NCBI GenBank assembly: GCA_934630385.1 | Contig: CAKTWE010000013.1 | Span: 1 to 33,476 of the forward strand | Source: an uncultured Collinsella sp. | GTDB taxonomy: Bacteria; Actinomycetota; Coriobacteriia; Coriobacteriales; Coriobacteriaceae | DNA: 33,476 bases | Direction: 5' to 3' | In this document: positions 6,998 to 15,509 of the stretch, one piece after another | How the letters are laid out: each line of letters begins with the position of its first letter | How positions within the stretch are numbered: position 1 is the stretch's first letter | Notes under the pieces: model-generated | The model's database searches: none | What the model saw: only the letters and a program-made list of their open reading frames with translations | Told to the model about the DNA's origin: nothing | Position numbers and translations under genes: made by a program

Positions 6998-9900
6998 TCA
7001 CGCTTCGCCCCAGAATCTATGGGTGTTGCGCAGGAGCTGTGCAGTTTTGCCCTCGGCGGCCGCAACGTCGGCCTCATCGGCCTGCCAGGTCCAGTTGCCC
7101 GTGGCCACGCCCGGTACGTTCATGCGCGCGTCGTCGCCAAGCCCCAGGACATCCTGCAGCGGCATCATCACCAGGGGAGCGTCGCTTGACAGCGCGTCGC
7201 CCATCAGCTTGGCCGCCACCTCAACACCGCTCGGCTCGTCGCCGCCCGCAAAGGAGCGCGTGCACCAACCGGCGAGCGTCGACGTGTCGTGCGTCGAGGT
7301 GTACAGAATCTTGCCCGGCGTGGGATGCACGCCGTTGCGAACGTCGTAGTCGCTAAACTCCAGCACGTCCATGCCGGGGAAGCCGCAGGTCGAAGCCATG
7401 GCGCGAACACCAGGCGTCAGGTAGCCCAGGTCCTCGGCGATAAAGTTGAGCGGCCCCAGCTCGTCATAGGCAGTCTGGAACAGATCCTTGCCCGGACCCG
7501 CCAGCCAACGGCCATCGGCACAGGCCTTGCCGGCGGGGATGCTAAAGTAGCTGTGGAAGCCCAGGAAGTGATCCAGGCGCACGCGGTCGTAGAGCGAAAA
7601 CGCACGACGCAGGCGATCCATCCACCAGCGGTAGCCGTTCTCCTTCATATGATCCCAGCGGAACGTCGGGTTGCCCCACACTTGGCCCTCGGGCGCAAAA
7701 TTGTCGGGCGGCGCGCCGGAGATCTCGATTGCCTTGCCGGTATCGGACAGCCAGAAGTTTTCGGGCTCGCTCCACGCGTCGGCCGAATCGTCCGAGACAT
7801 ACATCGGGATATCGCCGATGACCTCGATGCCCTTCCTGTGCGCATAGTTCATGAGCTCGCACCAGGCCAGGTCAAAGCGGTACTGCATGTACGCCTGCAG
7901 CTCTGCCTCGTCGTGGAAACGCTTGTCGTCAATCAGATGCTCGTTGTAGCGCGCGACATCGGCCGGCCAGTCGTGACGTGATTCGCCTTCAAAGTACTTC
8001 TTGACGGCCATGTAGACGCAGTACTTCTCGAGCCAATCGGCGTTGCGATGTTTAAACGCCGTGTAGAGCGGGTCTGCATCCTCGCCGCCACGGGCCTTCC
8101 AAGTCTCAAAGTCGGCCGCCAGCTCTTCTTGGCTCTCGGGCAGCAGGTCAATATTGCCCGCAAAGGCCGAAGGCCCAGCGTAGGGGGAGCGGAAGAAGTC
8201 CGTCGGGTTGACGGGCAGAACCTGCCAGTAGCGCATGCCCATAGCGGCCAGATGGTCGATAAAGCGACGCGTGGGCACGCCAATCGTGCCGGGCTTGCCA
8301 TCGTCGGTGGGCACCGAGGTGATGTGACACACGACGCCCGCGCCGTGATCGAGCGGCTCCTGCAGGCGCTGCTCGGCATGGTGGTAGATAATCGACGAGC
8401 CCAGCGGATACAGATCGAGCGTGACCGTACCGTTGTGGATCTCGCACTCGTGACCGCTGATCACGTCACTCGCGCATTCGCCGAGCGCCGGAATCGTCAC
8501 ACGGTGCGAATTGCGCAGGCTGCGGTTGATGATAACCGTCGCGGACTCGCCATTCTTGCCCGTGCGGTTGTAGGCCAGCACCTCGTCGTTGAGCGCGAAG
8601 GCCTTGATCTCGCCGTCGATCATAAATGGCAGTGCGCGGCGTACGGCGGAGGCGTTCTTGACAATAGCTAGCGTATCGAAGTCGTGCAGGTCTTCCTTCA
8701 AGGGCAAGGTGCGGCGGTTGCCCGGATCGGTAAGGCCCTCCAGGCCGTACTCGTCGCCGTAGTAGATCGAAGGCACGCCGGGGAAGGTCATCTGCATGAG
8801 CGTGGCGAGCCAAAAACGGCTCTTGGCCAGGCCCATCGAGTTCTCGTCCAGGCGCCATTTGCTGCGCTCGCACTCGGGCAGCTGTGACTCGTCGGGGCCG
8901 CCACCGAGCACCGAGATGATGCGCGGGCGGTCGTGGCTCGACAACAGGTTGAGCGCGCAGGACAATGCCTCGCTCGGGTAGTTCTCGCGCAGGGTTTCGA
9001 TATCCTCGGCTGCCTGGTAGGCGTTCTTGTAGCCCATCAAAAACCCGATGACCATGTCGCGGAAGGGGTAATCCATAGCAGAGTCCAGCTCGGAGCCCTG
9101 CAGGTAGCGGCGCAGATGGCCGTAGCTAATCTTGTTGGAGGCGTCTTCCCAGACTTCGCCGAGCAACAGTGCATCAGGCTTTTCGGCAAGTACGGCTTTC
9201 TTGATCTCGGCCAGGAAGTCGTCGGAAAGCTCGTCAGCGACGTCCAGGCGCCAGCCATGAGCGCCGGCACGCAGCCATTTACGGATCACGCCGTCCTTGC
9301 CCAGGAGCCGCTCGCGTACCAGCTCGGAGCTCTCATTGATGGCGGGCATGTTGCCCACGCCCCACCAGCAGTCGTACGAGCCGTCCTCGTGGAAATAAAA
9401 CGCATCGCGCCACGGCGAATCCTCGCTCTGCCAGGCGCCCACGCCGGGGTAATTGCCGTAGCGGTTGAAATAGATCGAGTCGTCACCCGTGTGGTTAAAG
9501 ACGCCGTCCAGGATGATGGAGATGCCCAGCTTCTCGGCTGCCTGGCACAGCTCGGTAAAGTCCTGCTCAGTGCCCAGGATCGGGTCGATCTTGGTGTAGT
9601 CGGCCGTGTCGTAGCGGTGATTGCTCGCGGCTTCAAAGATGGGGTTGAGGTAGATGGCCGTAAAGCCCAGCTCCGCGATGCGGGGCAGGTCATTTTGGAT
9701 ACCCTTGAGCGAGCCGCCGTAGAAGTCCCAGGTCTTGATGGAGCCGTCCTCGGCGCGCTCGTATACGGGCGGCTCGTTCCAGTCCTCGACCATCCGGCGC
9801 TGAATGCCCTTGCGCGGTTTTTCGAGCTGGGCCATTGTGCGCTCGCGCCAGTGCTCGTCACGAGCGTAGCGGTCGGGGAAGATCTGGTACACCATGCCGC

Positions 9901-10294
9901 GCTCGTACCAGGTGGGACGGTTCTCGCGGTGCTTGTAGACGGTAATCTGGAAGGACGGCACCTCGGCGTAGTCGTAGGTTACGCCCTCGCCGCCGGTGCG
10001 GCCTTGCGGCGCGCCCAGGCGAACCTCGGGCTGGCCCTCGATATTGCAGATAAAGCTGTACCACACCAGACAAGGTTCAGTGCATTTGAGCTCGCCGGTA
10101 AAAATGCCATCACCTTCGTGCTCCATTGGAATTAGGGTCTCGCCGACTTCATCGACCCAGGTGCGCAGGGTGAGTGTTGCCTGGTTGGGATCGGCATCCT
10201 CCAAAATCACCGAGAGTGCAACGGAAGTTCCGGTGGTCACAGCGCCAAACGGAGTGCGAAACTGCGGTAGGCGGCTGTTGTGAATCAATCTCAT
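6998..10294 (-). CDS. Fused GH13 alpha-amylase-type / GH77 4-alpha-glucanotransferase
   Basis: One 1098-residue polypeptide joins two glycoside hydrolase modules. Residues 1-125 look like a beta-sandwich of the type preceding neopullulanases, and about 130-630 form a GH13 domain. Its motifs are DGVFNHTG, GWRLDVADE (nucleophile Asp near 351), GEVWED (acid/base Glu near 380) and SSHDRPR (Asp near 455; the usual Asn of NHD is Ser). From about 648 to the end is a MalQ-type GH77 domain: VCHITSVP, GDIPMYV, RLDHFLGFHSYF (nucleophile near 908), IAEDLGYLTPGV (Glu near 954), and THDTST. The first module should hydrolyse alpha-1,4-glucans or cyclodextrins, and the second should transfer maltosyl units between chains. 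Both active sites look complete. The protein has no signal peptide, so it acts in the cytoplasm, and its position beside the glg genes fits glycogen or maltodextrin turnover. Confidence 0.92.
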   Translation of the reverse strand: MRLIHNSRLPQFRTPFGAVTTGTSVALSVILEDADPNQATLTLRTWVDEVGETLIPMEHEGDGIFTGELKCTEPCLVWYSFICNIEGQPEVRLGAPQGRTGGEGVTYDYAEVPSFQITVYKHRENRPTWYERGMVYQIFPDRYARDEHWRERTMAQLEKPRKGIQRRMVEDWNEPPVYERAEDGSIKTWDFYGGSLKGIQNDLPRIAELGFTAIYLNPIFEAASNHRYDTADYTKIDPILGTEQDFTELCQAAEKLGISIILDGVFNHTGDDSIYFNRYGNYPGVGAWQSEDSPWRDAFYFHEDGSYDCWWGVGNMPAINESSELVRERLLGKDGVIRKWLRAGAHGWRLDVADELSDDFLAEIKKAVLAEKPDALLLGEVWEDASNKISYGHLRRYLQGSELDSAMDYPFRDMVIGFLMGYKNAYQAAEDIETLRENYPSEALSCALNLLSSHDRPRIISVLGGGPDESQLPECERSKWRLDENSMGLAKSRFWLATLMQMTFPGVPSIYYGDEYGLEGLTDPGNRRTLPLKEDLHDFDTLAIVKNASAVRRALPFMIDGEIKAFALNDEVLAYNRTGKNGESATVIINRSLRNSHRVTIPALGECASDVISGHECEIHNGTVTLDLYPLGSSIIYHHAEQRLQEPLDHGAGVVCHITSVPTDDGKPGTIGVPTRRFIDHLAAMGMRYWQVLPVNPTDFFRSPYAGPSAFAGNIDLLPESQEELAADFETWKARGGEDADPLYTAFKHRNADWLEKYCVYMAVKKYFEGESRHDWPADVARYNEHLIDDKRFHDEAELQAYMQYRFDLAWCELMNYAHRKGIEVIGDIPMYVSDDSADAWSEPENFWLSDTGKAIEISGAPPDNFAPEGQVWGNPTFRWDHMKENGYRWWMDRLRRAFSLYDRVRLDHFLGFHSYFSIPAGKACADGRWLAGPGKDLFQTAYDELGPLNFIAEDLGYLTPGVRAMASTCGFPGMDVLEFSDYDVRNGVHPTPGKILYTSTHDTSTLAGWCTRSFAGGDEPSGVEVAAKLMGDALSSDAPLVMMPLQDVLGLGDDARMNVPGVATGNWTWQADEADVAAAEGKTAQLLRNTHRFWGEA

Positions 10295-10317
10295 AGTACG
10301 GTCCAGTTCTATACAGT

Positions 10318-10335
10318 CATGGCCAGCGGGCCATG
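10318..10335 (-). promoter_or_regulatory. Small palindrome in the leader of the GH13-GH77 gene
   Basis: CATGGCC (10318-10324) and GGCCATG (10329-10335) form a 7-bp perfect inverted repeat with a 4-nt gap, about 25 nt upstream of the start codon at 10294. It could be an operator or an RNA hairpin. A GTTTTACC box at 10428-10435 matches boxes found near 20503-20588. Confidence 0.35.
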
Positions 10336-10501
10336 GGCTTAACGCGCAATAGATAAGTATATCCGTTACACTTTAGTTGTATAAACTACAGCCGCTCATC
10401 ATCGGCGAACGGTTGTCCTAGAAAATCGTTTTACCATCCAAATTATCGCGATATTCAAAAACGCCTATACCGATACTATTTGTAGCCAAACGAAAGTACT
10501 T

Positions 10502-10633
10502 CGGTTTACTACGATGAATTGAATGATCTCAACCACAGTCAATTTGGTGATATTAAAACCGCAGGTAGAAGCGTTGCCAATTTTGTAGATTGCTCGTTGT
10601 GGTCGGCCAGAGCCATTTTGTCGTAGTAAACCG
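10502..10633 (+). repeat. Fold-back element B with conserved 15-mer core
   Basis: The arms CGGTTTACTACGA (10502-10514) and TCGTAGTAAACCG (10621-10633) are perfectly complementary and can be extended with wobble pairs. The 106-nt core has TCAACCA (10529-10535), 19 nt, AAAACCGCAGGTAGA (10555-10569), 30 nt, and TGGTCGG (10600-10606), with 14 nt between the boxes and each arm. The layout matches elements A and C while the arms are different. It sits antisense to the glg transcripts, between glgA and the GH13-GH77 gene. The remainder of 10295-10724 shows no coding potential. Confidence 0.85.
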
Positions 10634-10663
10634 GCCCATTTTTTAATACGAAGTTCAACCAAG

Positions 10664-10692
10664 AAGAGGGCGCCTGGTTGGGGCGCCCTCTT
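10664..10692 (-). terminator. Terminator hairpin after glgA
   Basis: A perfect 11-bp stem AAGAGGGCGCC (10664-10674) and GGCGCCCTCTT (10682-10692) has a 7-nt loop and lies about 30 nt past the glgA stop. The T-tract is better on the plus strand (CTCTTTT), but the only gene ending nearby is glgA on the minus strand. Confidence 0.65.
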
Positions 10693-10724
10693 TTGCGTTG
10701 AGGATTAAGTTTTAATCGTCCGGA

Positions 10725-13031
10725 TTAGTGGCGCTTGCGGGCGGCCGTTGCCTTGCGGACGGAGGTCTTCTTGGTAGGAGCCTTTTCCTCGGCCGGAGCG
10801 GCGGGGGAGACCGGGGCTTCCTTGGCGAGCTCGGCCTTTGCCGTAGCCTTCGGAGCGGTCTTGACCTCGGCGGCCTTCGGTGCCGGCTCGGCCTTTACTG
10901 CGGGCTTTCCCCCGACCTTAGCCTCTGCCTTGGGAGCAGCGGTCTTGGCCGTGGCCTTTTTGACCGTCGTCGTAGCGCGCTTGCGCGTGGTGGTCTTGGC
11001 GGCCGGCTTAGCCTCGACAGCTTCCTCAGCCTTAGGCGCAGCGGGCGTCTCCTCGACTTTGGCGGCCGGCTTAGCGGCTGCCTTGGTCGTGGCGGCCTTC
11101 TCGGTCGTCGACTTCGTAGCCGTGGTCTTCTTGGCGGTCGTGGTCTTGGACGCGGTCGTCTTCTTGGTAGCGGTCTTGGCCGGAACCTTTGCCGCAGGCT
11201 TTGCCTCGGCGGCAGCCTCAGCCTTTACCTCGGGAGCAGCCTCGGCCTCGGCGGCCTTCTTGGCCGCGGCGGTCGTACGCTTGCGCGTGGTCGTTGCCTT
11301 GGCAGCGGTAGCCTTGCTCGCAGTCGCAGCCTTGCTCGCAGCGGCCTTCGTGGTCGTGGTCTTCTTAGCCGTCGTCTTACGAGTCGCGGTCTTCTTTGCC
11401 GTAGGCTTCGCAGCCGGCTTCTTCTCAGCCTTGGGCTCCTCAGCAGCAGCGGGCTCCTCAACAACCGGCTCGGCCTTGGGCTCGGGCTCGGCCACAACCT
11501 CGCGCTCGGCCTCAACTTTCTCAGCCACAACCACAGGCTCGTCGACAACAGCCACCGGGCGCTCGATCTCCGGGTGCATAAAGAAGTACAGGTCCAGATA
11601 CTTGTCGGCCGAGCGCGTCCAGCTAAAGTCCTGGCTCATGGCCTGCGTGACCAGCTGGTTCCACGCCTCGCGGTTATCCCAGAACAGGCGTGCCGCGCGG
11701 AACACCGCGTCGCCCATCTCGTCGCCGTTAAAGTTGCTAAACGAGAAGCCCGTGCCCTCGCCGGTAAACTCGTTGTACGGCTGCACGGTGTCCTTCAGGC
11801 CACCGGTCTCGCGCACGATGGGCAGGGTGCCGTAGCGCATGGCAATGATCTGCGACAGGCCGCAGGGCTCAAACTTCGAAGGCATCAGGAACATATCGGC
11901 GGCGGCATACATGCGCTGCGACAGCGCCGGATCGAACTCGATGCGCGCGGCCATGGTGCCGGGGTACTTGTCCTGGAAGTAGCGCAGGCCGTCCTCGTAG
12001 TCGCGGTCGCCGGTGCCCAGCACGGCCACCTGAACGCCGCCGGACAGAATGCGGTCGAGCGCGTACATGACTAGGTCCATGCCCTTCTGGCGCGTCAGGC
12101 GCGTGACCATCACCATGAGCGGACGGTCGTCGCGAACCTCGAGTCCCAGCTCTTCCTGCAGCTTGGCCTTACACACGGCCTTGCCGGAACGGTCATCAAC
12201 CGTGTAGTTGGCGGCAATGCGCTTGTCGGTCGCTGGGTCAAAGCCCGCCACGTCAATGCCGTTCAAAATGCCCTGCAGCGCATAGGAGCGCTCGCGCAGC
12301 ACACCGTCCAGGCCCTCGCCAAACTCGGGCGTCTGGATCTCGTTGGCATAGGTGGGGCTCACCGTGGTGATGGCATCGGCATAGCGCAGCGCGCTCAGCA
12401 TATAGTTGACGCTGCAGGCGTCGCAACGCAGCTGCGAGGCGGCCGCCGGAATATGCGCTACGCCCAGGATGTCCTCCATCACGGTGTCGCTAAACTGGCC
12501 CTGGAACGCCACGTTGTGGATCGAGAACACGGTCTTGACGCGGTCGTACAGCGGTAGGCCCTGGTAGAACTCGCGCAAGAACACGGGCGCCAGTGCCGTC
12601 TGCCAGTCGTTGCAGTGCAGGATGTCGCACTCAAAACCGGCCGGCAGGTGCTGCAGGCTCTCGGTGATGGCCTTGGAGAAAAACGCAAAGCGCTCACCGT
12701 CATCAAAGAAGCCGTACGGATAGTCGCGCGCAAAGTAGCGCTCGTTGTCGATGAACATATAGGTGACGCCGTCGCGCTCGAGCTTCTCGAGTCCGCAGTA
12801 CTCGTTGCGCCAACCCAGGCTCACGTAAAAGTCGGAGAAGTGCTCCATCTGCGCCTTGTACTCGTCCTTGATGGTGGCGTACTTGGGCACCATCACGATA
12901 ACCTCGGCGCCGGCGCGCACAAGCGCCGCAGGCAGCGAGCCCGCCACGTCGCCCAGGCCACCGGTCTTAACAAACGGTGCGCACTCGGCCGAGGCAAACA
13001 CGATCTGCATCTTTTTGCTGGAATCTGCCAT
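10725..13031 (-). CDS. glgA: Glycogen synthase (ADP-glucose) with long histone-H1-like C-terminal tail
   Basis: GlgA transfers glucose from ADP-glucose to the non-reducing end of a growing alpha-1,4-glucan. Residues 8 to about 485 form a complete GT5 synthase with the N-terminal KTGGLGDVAGSLP substrate loop, the VTRLTRQKGMDL segment and the EPCGLSQ motif. Typical bacterial GlgA ends here, near 480 residues. This protein continues for about 280 more residues (roughly 490-768): first an acidic Glu/Val/Pro stretch, then repeats built from KKTTA, KPAAK, TRKR and KAAA units, ending ARKRH. This tail resembles histone H1 or mycobacterial HupB tails and should be disordered and positively charged. 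The ATG at 13031 follows GGAG by 5 nt; the upstream in-frame ATG at 13043 lacks a ribosome-binding site. The gene is last in the glg gene run, after glgD. Confidence 0.95.
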   Translation of the reverse strand: MADSSKKMQIVFASAECAPFVKTGGLGDVAGSLPAALVRAGAEVIVMVPKYATIKDEYKAQMEHFSDFYVSLGWRNEYCGLEKLERDGVTYMFIDNERYFARDYPYGFFDDGERFAFFSKAITESLQHLPAGFECDILHCNDWQTALAPVFLREFYQGLPLYDRVKTVFSIHNVAFQGQFSDTVMEDILGVAHIPAAASQLRCDACSVNYMLSALRYADAITTVSPTYANEIQTPEFGEGLDGVLRERSYALQGILNGIDVAGFDPATDKRIAANYTVDDRSGKAVCKAKLQEELGLEVRDDRPLMVMVTRLTRQKGMDLVMYALDRILSGGVQVAVLGTGDRDYEDGLRYFQDKYPGTMAARIEFDPALSQRMYAAADMFLMPSKFEPCGLSQIIAMRYGTLPIVRETGGLKDTVQPYNEFTGEGTGFSFSNFNGDEMGDAVFRAARLFWDNREAWNQLVTQAMSQDFSWTRSADKYLDLYFFMHPEIERPVAVVDEPVVVAEKVEAEREVVAEPEPKAEPVVEEPAAAEEPKAEKKPAAKPTAKKTATRKTTAKKTTTTKAAASKAATASKATAAKATTTRKRTTAAAKKAAEAEAAPEVKAEAAAEAKPAAKVPAKTATKKTTASKTTTAKKTTATKSTTEKAATTKAAAKPAAKVEETPAAPKAEEAVEAKPAAKTTTRKRATTTVKKATAKTAAPKAEAKVGGKPAVKAEPAPKAAEVKTAPKATAKAELAKEAPVSPAAPAEEKAPTKKTSVRKATAARKRH

Positions 13032-13054
13032 ATTGTCTCCCATGTTGCAATTCG

Positions 13055-13090
13055 AGAATAGCCGCCTGGCGCTAACCGGGCGGCTATTCT
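13055..13090 (-). terminator. Hairpin between glgD and glgA
   Basis: A perfect 12-bp stem AGAATAGCCGCC (13055-13066) and its complement (13079-13090) has a 12-nt loop. It lacks a clear T-tract on the minus strand, so it may be a partial terminator or an RNA stability element that sets the glgA level relative to glgCD. Confidence 0.5.
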
Positions 13091-13121
13091 ACATGTTACG
13101 AGCGATGTTGCGGTGCCAACG

Positions 13122-14249
13122 TTAACGTACGATGGTGGTGTCGGAAGTTAACGGAGCCTTGCCCAGCACCAGGATGTTCTCGGGCGTGCCGCGAAGCTCG
13201 GTGTTGGTGGGGACCACGTTGTTCTTGTCCAGAATGGCGTTCTCGACGCGTGCGCCGCTCTTGATGATGCAGCTCTGGTTGATGATCGAGTTGGTCACCG
13301 AAGCGCCTTCCTCAACCACAACGCCGCGCGACAGGATCGAGTTGCGTACGGTGCCCTTGATGATGCAGCCGGCCGAGATGATCGAGTTGCACGCGTGGCT
13401 GCCGGTCGCATAGCGCGAAGGCGGCACGTCGTGGGCCTTGGTCAGGATCGGGCGCTCGGGGTCAAAGAGCTGGTCGGCCACGGTCTGGTCGAGCAGGTCC
13501 ATGCTGCGGCGATACAGCGACTTCTCGCTAAACACGCCCACGACCTCACCCTTGTACTCGTAGCTGCACACGTCGATGTTGCCAAAGTCGCCCTGGAGTG
13601 CTTCGAGCAGGTCCAGATAGTCGGCGGCCTGGTAGTGATCGATGATCTCGAGCAGCGTCTCGCGGTTGACGATGCAGCAGTCCATAGAGGCGTTGTCGCC
13701 GTACACGACGCCGGCGCTCACGCCCGTCAGGCGTCCGTTCTCGTTGATCTGCAGCTTGGTCTCGTCATCGACGTTGCGCGTGGCCTTGCAGTACACCACG
13801 GTCATCTGGGCACCGGAGTTCTCGTGCGCCTCGATGATGGTGTTGAGGTCCATGTTAAAGATGATGTTGGTGCCCATCATCACAACATAGGGCTTGTCCG
13901 AGCGCTGGAACAGCGTCTTGTTGGAGATGATGTCGCGCAGCAGGAAGCGCATGCCGCCCTTGGTGGTGCCATACGCATTGCCGGGCACCATGAACAGGCC
14001 GCCCTTCTTGCGGTCCAGGCCCCAGTCCTTGCCTGAGCCCACGTGGTCGATCAGCGAGCGGTAGTTGCCCGGCATGACGACGCCGACGGTCTTAATGCCG
14101 GCATTCATCATGTTGGACAGCGGGAAGTCGATCAGGCGGTAGCGGCCCAAAAACGGAACGGACGCGATGGGGCGGTCCTTGAGCAGCACACTTCCGTAGG
14201 TCGAAGAGTAGTTAGCGGTGATATAACCGATGGCCTTGCGATTGATCAT
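13122..14249 (-). CDS. glgD: ADP-glucose pyrophosphorylase regulatory subunit GlgD
   Basis: GlgD is a catalytically weak paralogue of GlgC that forms a heteromer with it and alters its kinetics, as described in Firmicutes. The 375-residue protein begins MINRKAIGYITANYSSTYGS. The GGxGxRL nucleotide loop of GlgC is absent (ANYSSTYG instead), and the [10 protein letters not shown] region of GlgC is replaced by GTNIIFNMDL, so the catalytic Asp is missing. The sugar-binding motif LIDFPLSNMMNAGI is kept. The C-terminal third has hexapeptide repeats of a left-handed beta-helix. The ATG at 14249 is 4 nt after the glgC stop and uses an AAGGGGGA site inside the end of glgC, which suggests translational coupling. 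An upstream in-frame ATG at 14288 would overlap glgC and has no ribosome-binding site. Confidence 0.93.
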   Translation of the reverse strand: MINRKAIGYITANYSSTYGSVLLKDRPIASVPFLGRYRLIDFPLSNMMNAGIKTVGVVMPGNYRSLIDHVGSGKDWGLDRKKGGLFMVPGNAYGTTKGGMRFLLRDIISNKTLFQRSDKPYVVMMGTNIIFNMDLNTIIEAHENSGAQMTVVYCKATRNVDDETKLQINENGRLTGVSAGVVYGDNASMDCCIVNRETLLEIIDHYQAADYLDLLEALQGDFGNIDVCSYEYKGEVVGVFSEKSLYRRSMDLLDQTVADQLFDPERPILTKAHDVPPSRYATGSHACNSIISAGCIIKGTVRNSILSRGVVVEEGASVTNSIINQSCIIKSGARVENAILDKNNVVPTNTELRGTPENILVLGKAPLTSDTTIVR

Positions 14250-14253
14250 CGGA

Positions 14254-15402
14254 TCATTCCCCCTTCCCGATAACGACGTCATTTCCAACGACGGCCGTAT
14301 CCTTGGTGGTATCGACAGAGCCGAGCTTCACGCCCTCTTCGACCGTGGAGTTCTCGCCCAAAATAGCGCGGCAGATGTGCGCGCCGCTCTTAACGTGCGC
14401 ACCCGGCAGCAGCACGGAGTCCTCGACCACGGCGCGCTCCTCGATGATGACATCGGTCGAAAGGATCGAGTGGCGAGCGGTGCCGTAGATCTTGCAGCCG
14501 TTGGAGACCAGGCAGTCGTCCAGGCGGCCGTCCGGGCCAATATAGTGCGGCGGACGCGTGGTGATGTTGGACATGATGGGGAAGTGCTTGTCAAACAGAT
14601 CGAACTCGGGGTTGTTGCCCAGCAGGTCCATCGAGGTCTCGTGGAAGCTGGCGATGGTGCCGACGTCCTTCCAGAAGCCGTGGAACTCGTAGCTGTACAG
14701 GCGCTTACCCTCGCCGAGTAGCTTGGGGATGATGTCCTTGCCAAAGTCGTGGCTCGAGCGCTGGTCCAGAGCATCCTCCTCGAGTGCCTCAATCAGTACG
14801 TCGGCCGAGAAGATGTAGATGCCCATGGATGCGAGGTTCGAATCGGGCTTGTCGGGCTTCTCGGTGAACTTGGTGATGCGGCCGTCCTCGGGGTCGGTCG
14901 TCAGGATGCCAAAGCGGCTGGCCTCCTCCCACGGCACGGGCATAACGCTCACCGTGAGGTCGGCGTTGTTCTCAATGTGCGTCTTGAGCATCTTGCGGTA
15001 GTCCATGCGATACAGGTGATCGCCCGAAAGAATCAGGACGTATTTGGGGTCGTTGGCCTTGATATAGTCGAGGTTCTGCGTAATGGCGTCGGCCGTGCCC
15101 GCATACCAGGCGCCACCGGTCTGCGTCTCGTACGGCGGCAGGATCGACACACCGCCGTCGCGGCTGTCCAGATCCCACGCCTCGCCGGAGCCCACATAGG
15201 CATGCAGCAGGTAGGGGCGATACTGCGTCAGAACGCCCACCGTGTCGATGCCCGAGTTAGAGCAGTTGGAGAGCGAAAAGTCGATAATGCGGAACTTGCC
15301 ACCAAAGCTAACCGCCGGCTTAGCGATCTTTTGGGTGAGTGCCCCCAATCGGCTGCCCTGTCCTCCTGCGAGGAGCATCGCGATGCATTCTTTCTTACTC
15401 AT
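14254..15402 (-). CDS. glgC: Glucose-1-phosphate adenylyltransferase (ADP-glucose pyrophosphorylase) GlgC
   Basis: The enzyme makes ADP-glucose and pyrophosphate from ATP and glucose-1-phosphate, the committed step of glycogen synthesis. The 382-residue protein shows [11 protein letters not shown] near the N-terminus, [15 protein letters not shown] with the conserved allosteric/substrate Lys and Arg, the catalytic [10 protein letters not shown], the glucose-1-phosphate site FTEKPDKP, and a C-terminal beta-helix of hexapeptide repeats. The length is that of Gram-positive GlgC, shorter than the enterobacterial protein of about 430 residues. The ATG at 15402 follows AAGGAGA by about 6 nt. It is coupled to glgD, which begins 4 nt after its stop. 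glgP lies upstream on the same strand with a hairpin between them. Confidence 0.96.
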   Translation of the reverse strand: MSKKECIAMLLAGGQGSRLGALTQKIAKPAVSFGGKFRIIDFSLSNCSNSGIDTVGVLTQYRPYLLHAYVGSGEAWDLDSRDGGVSILPPYETQTGGAWYAGTADAITQNLDYIKANDPKYVLILSGDHLYRMDYRKMLKTHIENNADLTVSVMPVPWEEASRFGILTTDPEDGRITKFTEKPDKPDSNLASMGIYIFSADVLIEALEEDALDQRSSHDFGKDIIPKLLGEGKRLYSYEFHGFWKDVGTIASFHETSMDLLGNNPEFDLFDKHFPIMSNITTRPPHYIGPDGRLDDCLVSNGCKIYGTARHSILSTDVIIEERAVVEDSVLLPGAHVKSGAHICRAILGENSTVEEGVKLGSVDTTKDTAVVGNDVVIGKGE

Positions 15403-15442
15403 CGATTTCTCCTTCTGTCATCGATGTTCCTAAACCCATTAG

Positions 15443-15473
15443 CGACGGGCGCGGCGCTCGTTCGCGCCCGTCG
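15443..15473 (-). terminator. Hairpin between glgP and glgC
   Basis: A perfect 11-bp stem CGACGGGCGCG (15443-15453) and CGCGCCCGTCG (15463-15473) has a 9-nt loop. The minus-strand flank has no strong T-tract, so it may attenuate rather than stop glgP transcription before glgC. Confidence 0.5.
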
Positions 15474-15509
15474 AGTAATGCCGTGCTGGCAAAGGGAACT
15501 TGCGCGCCT

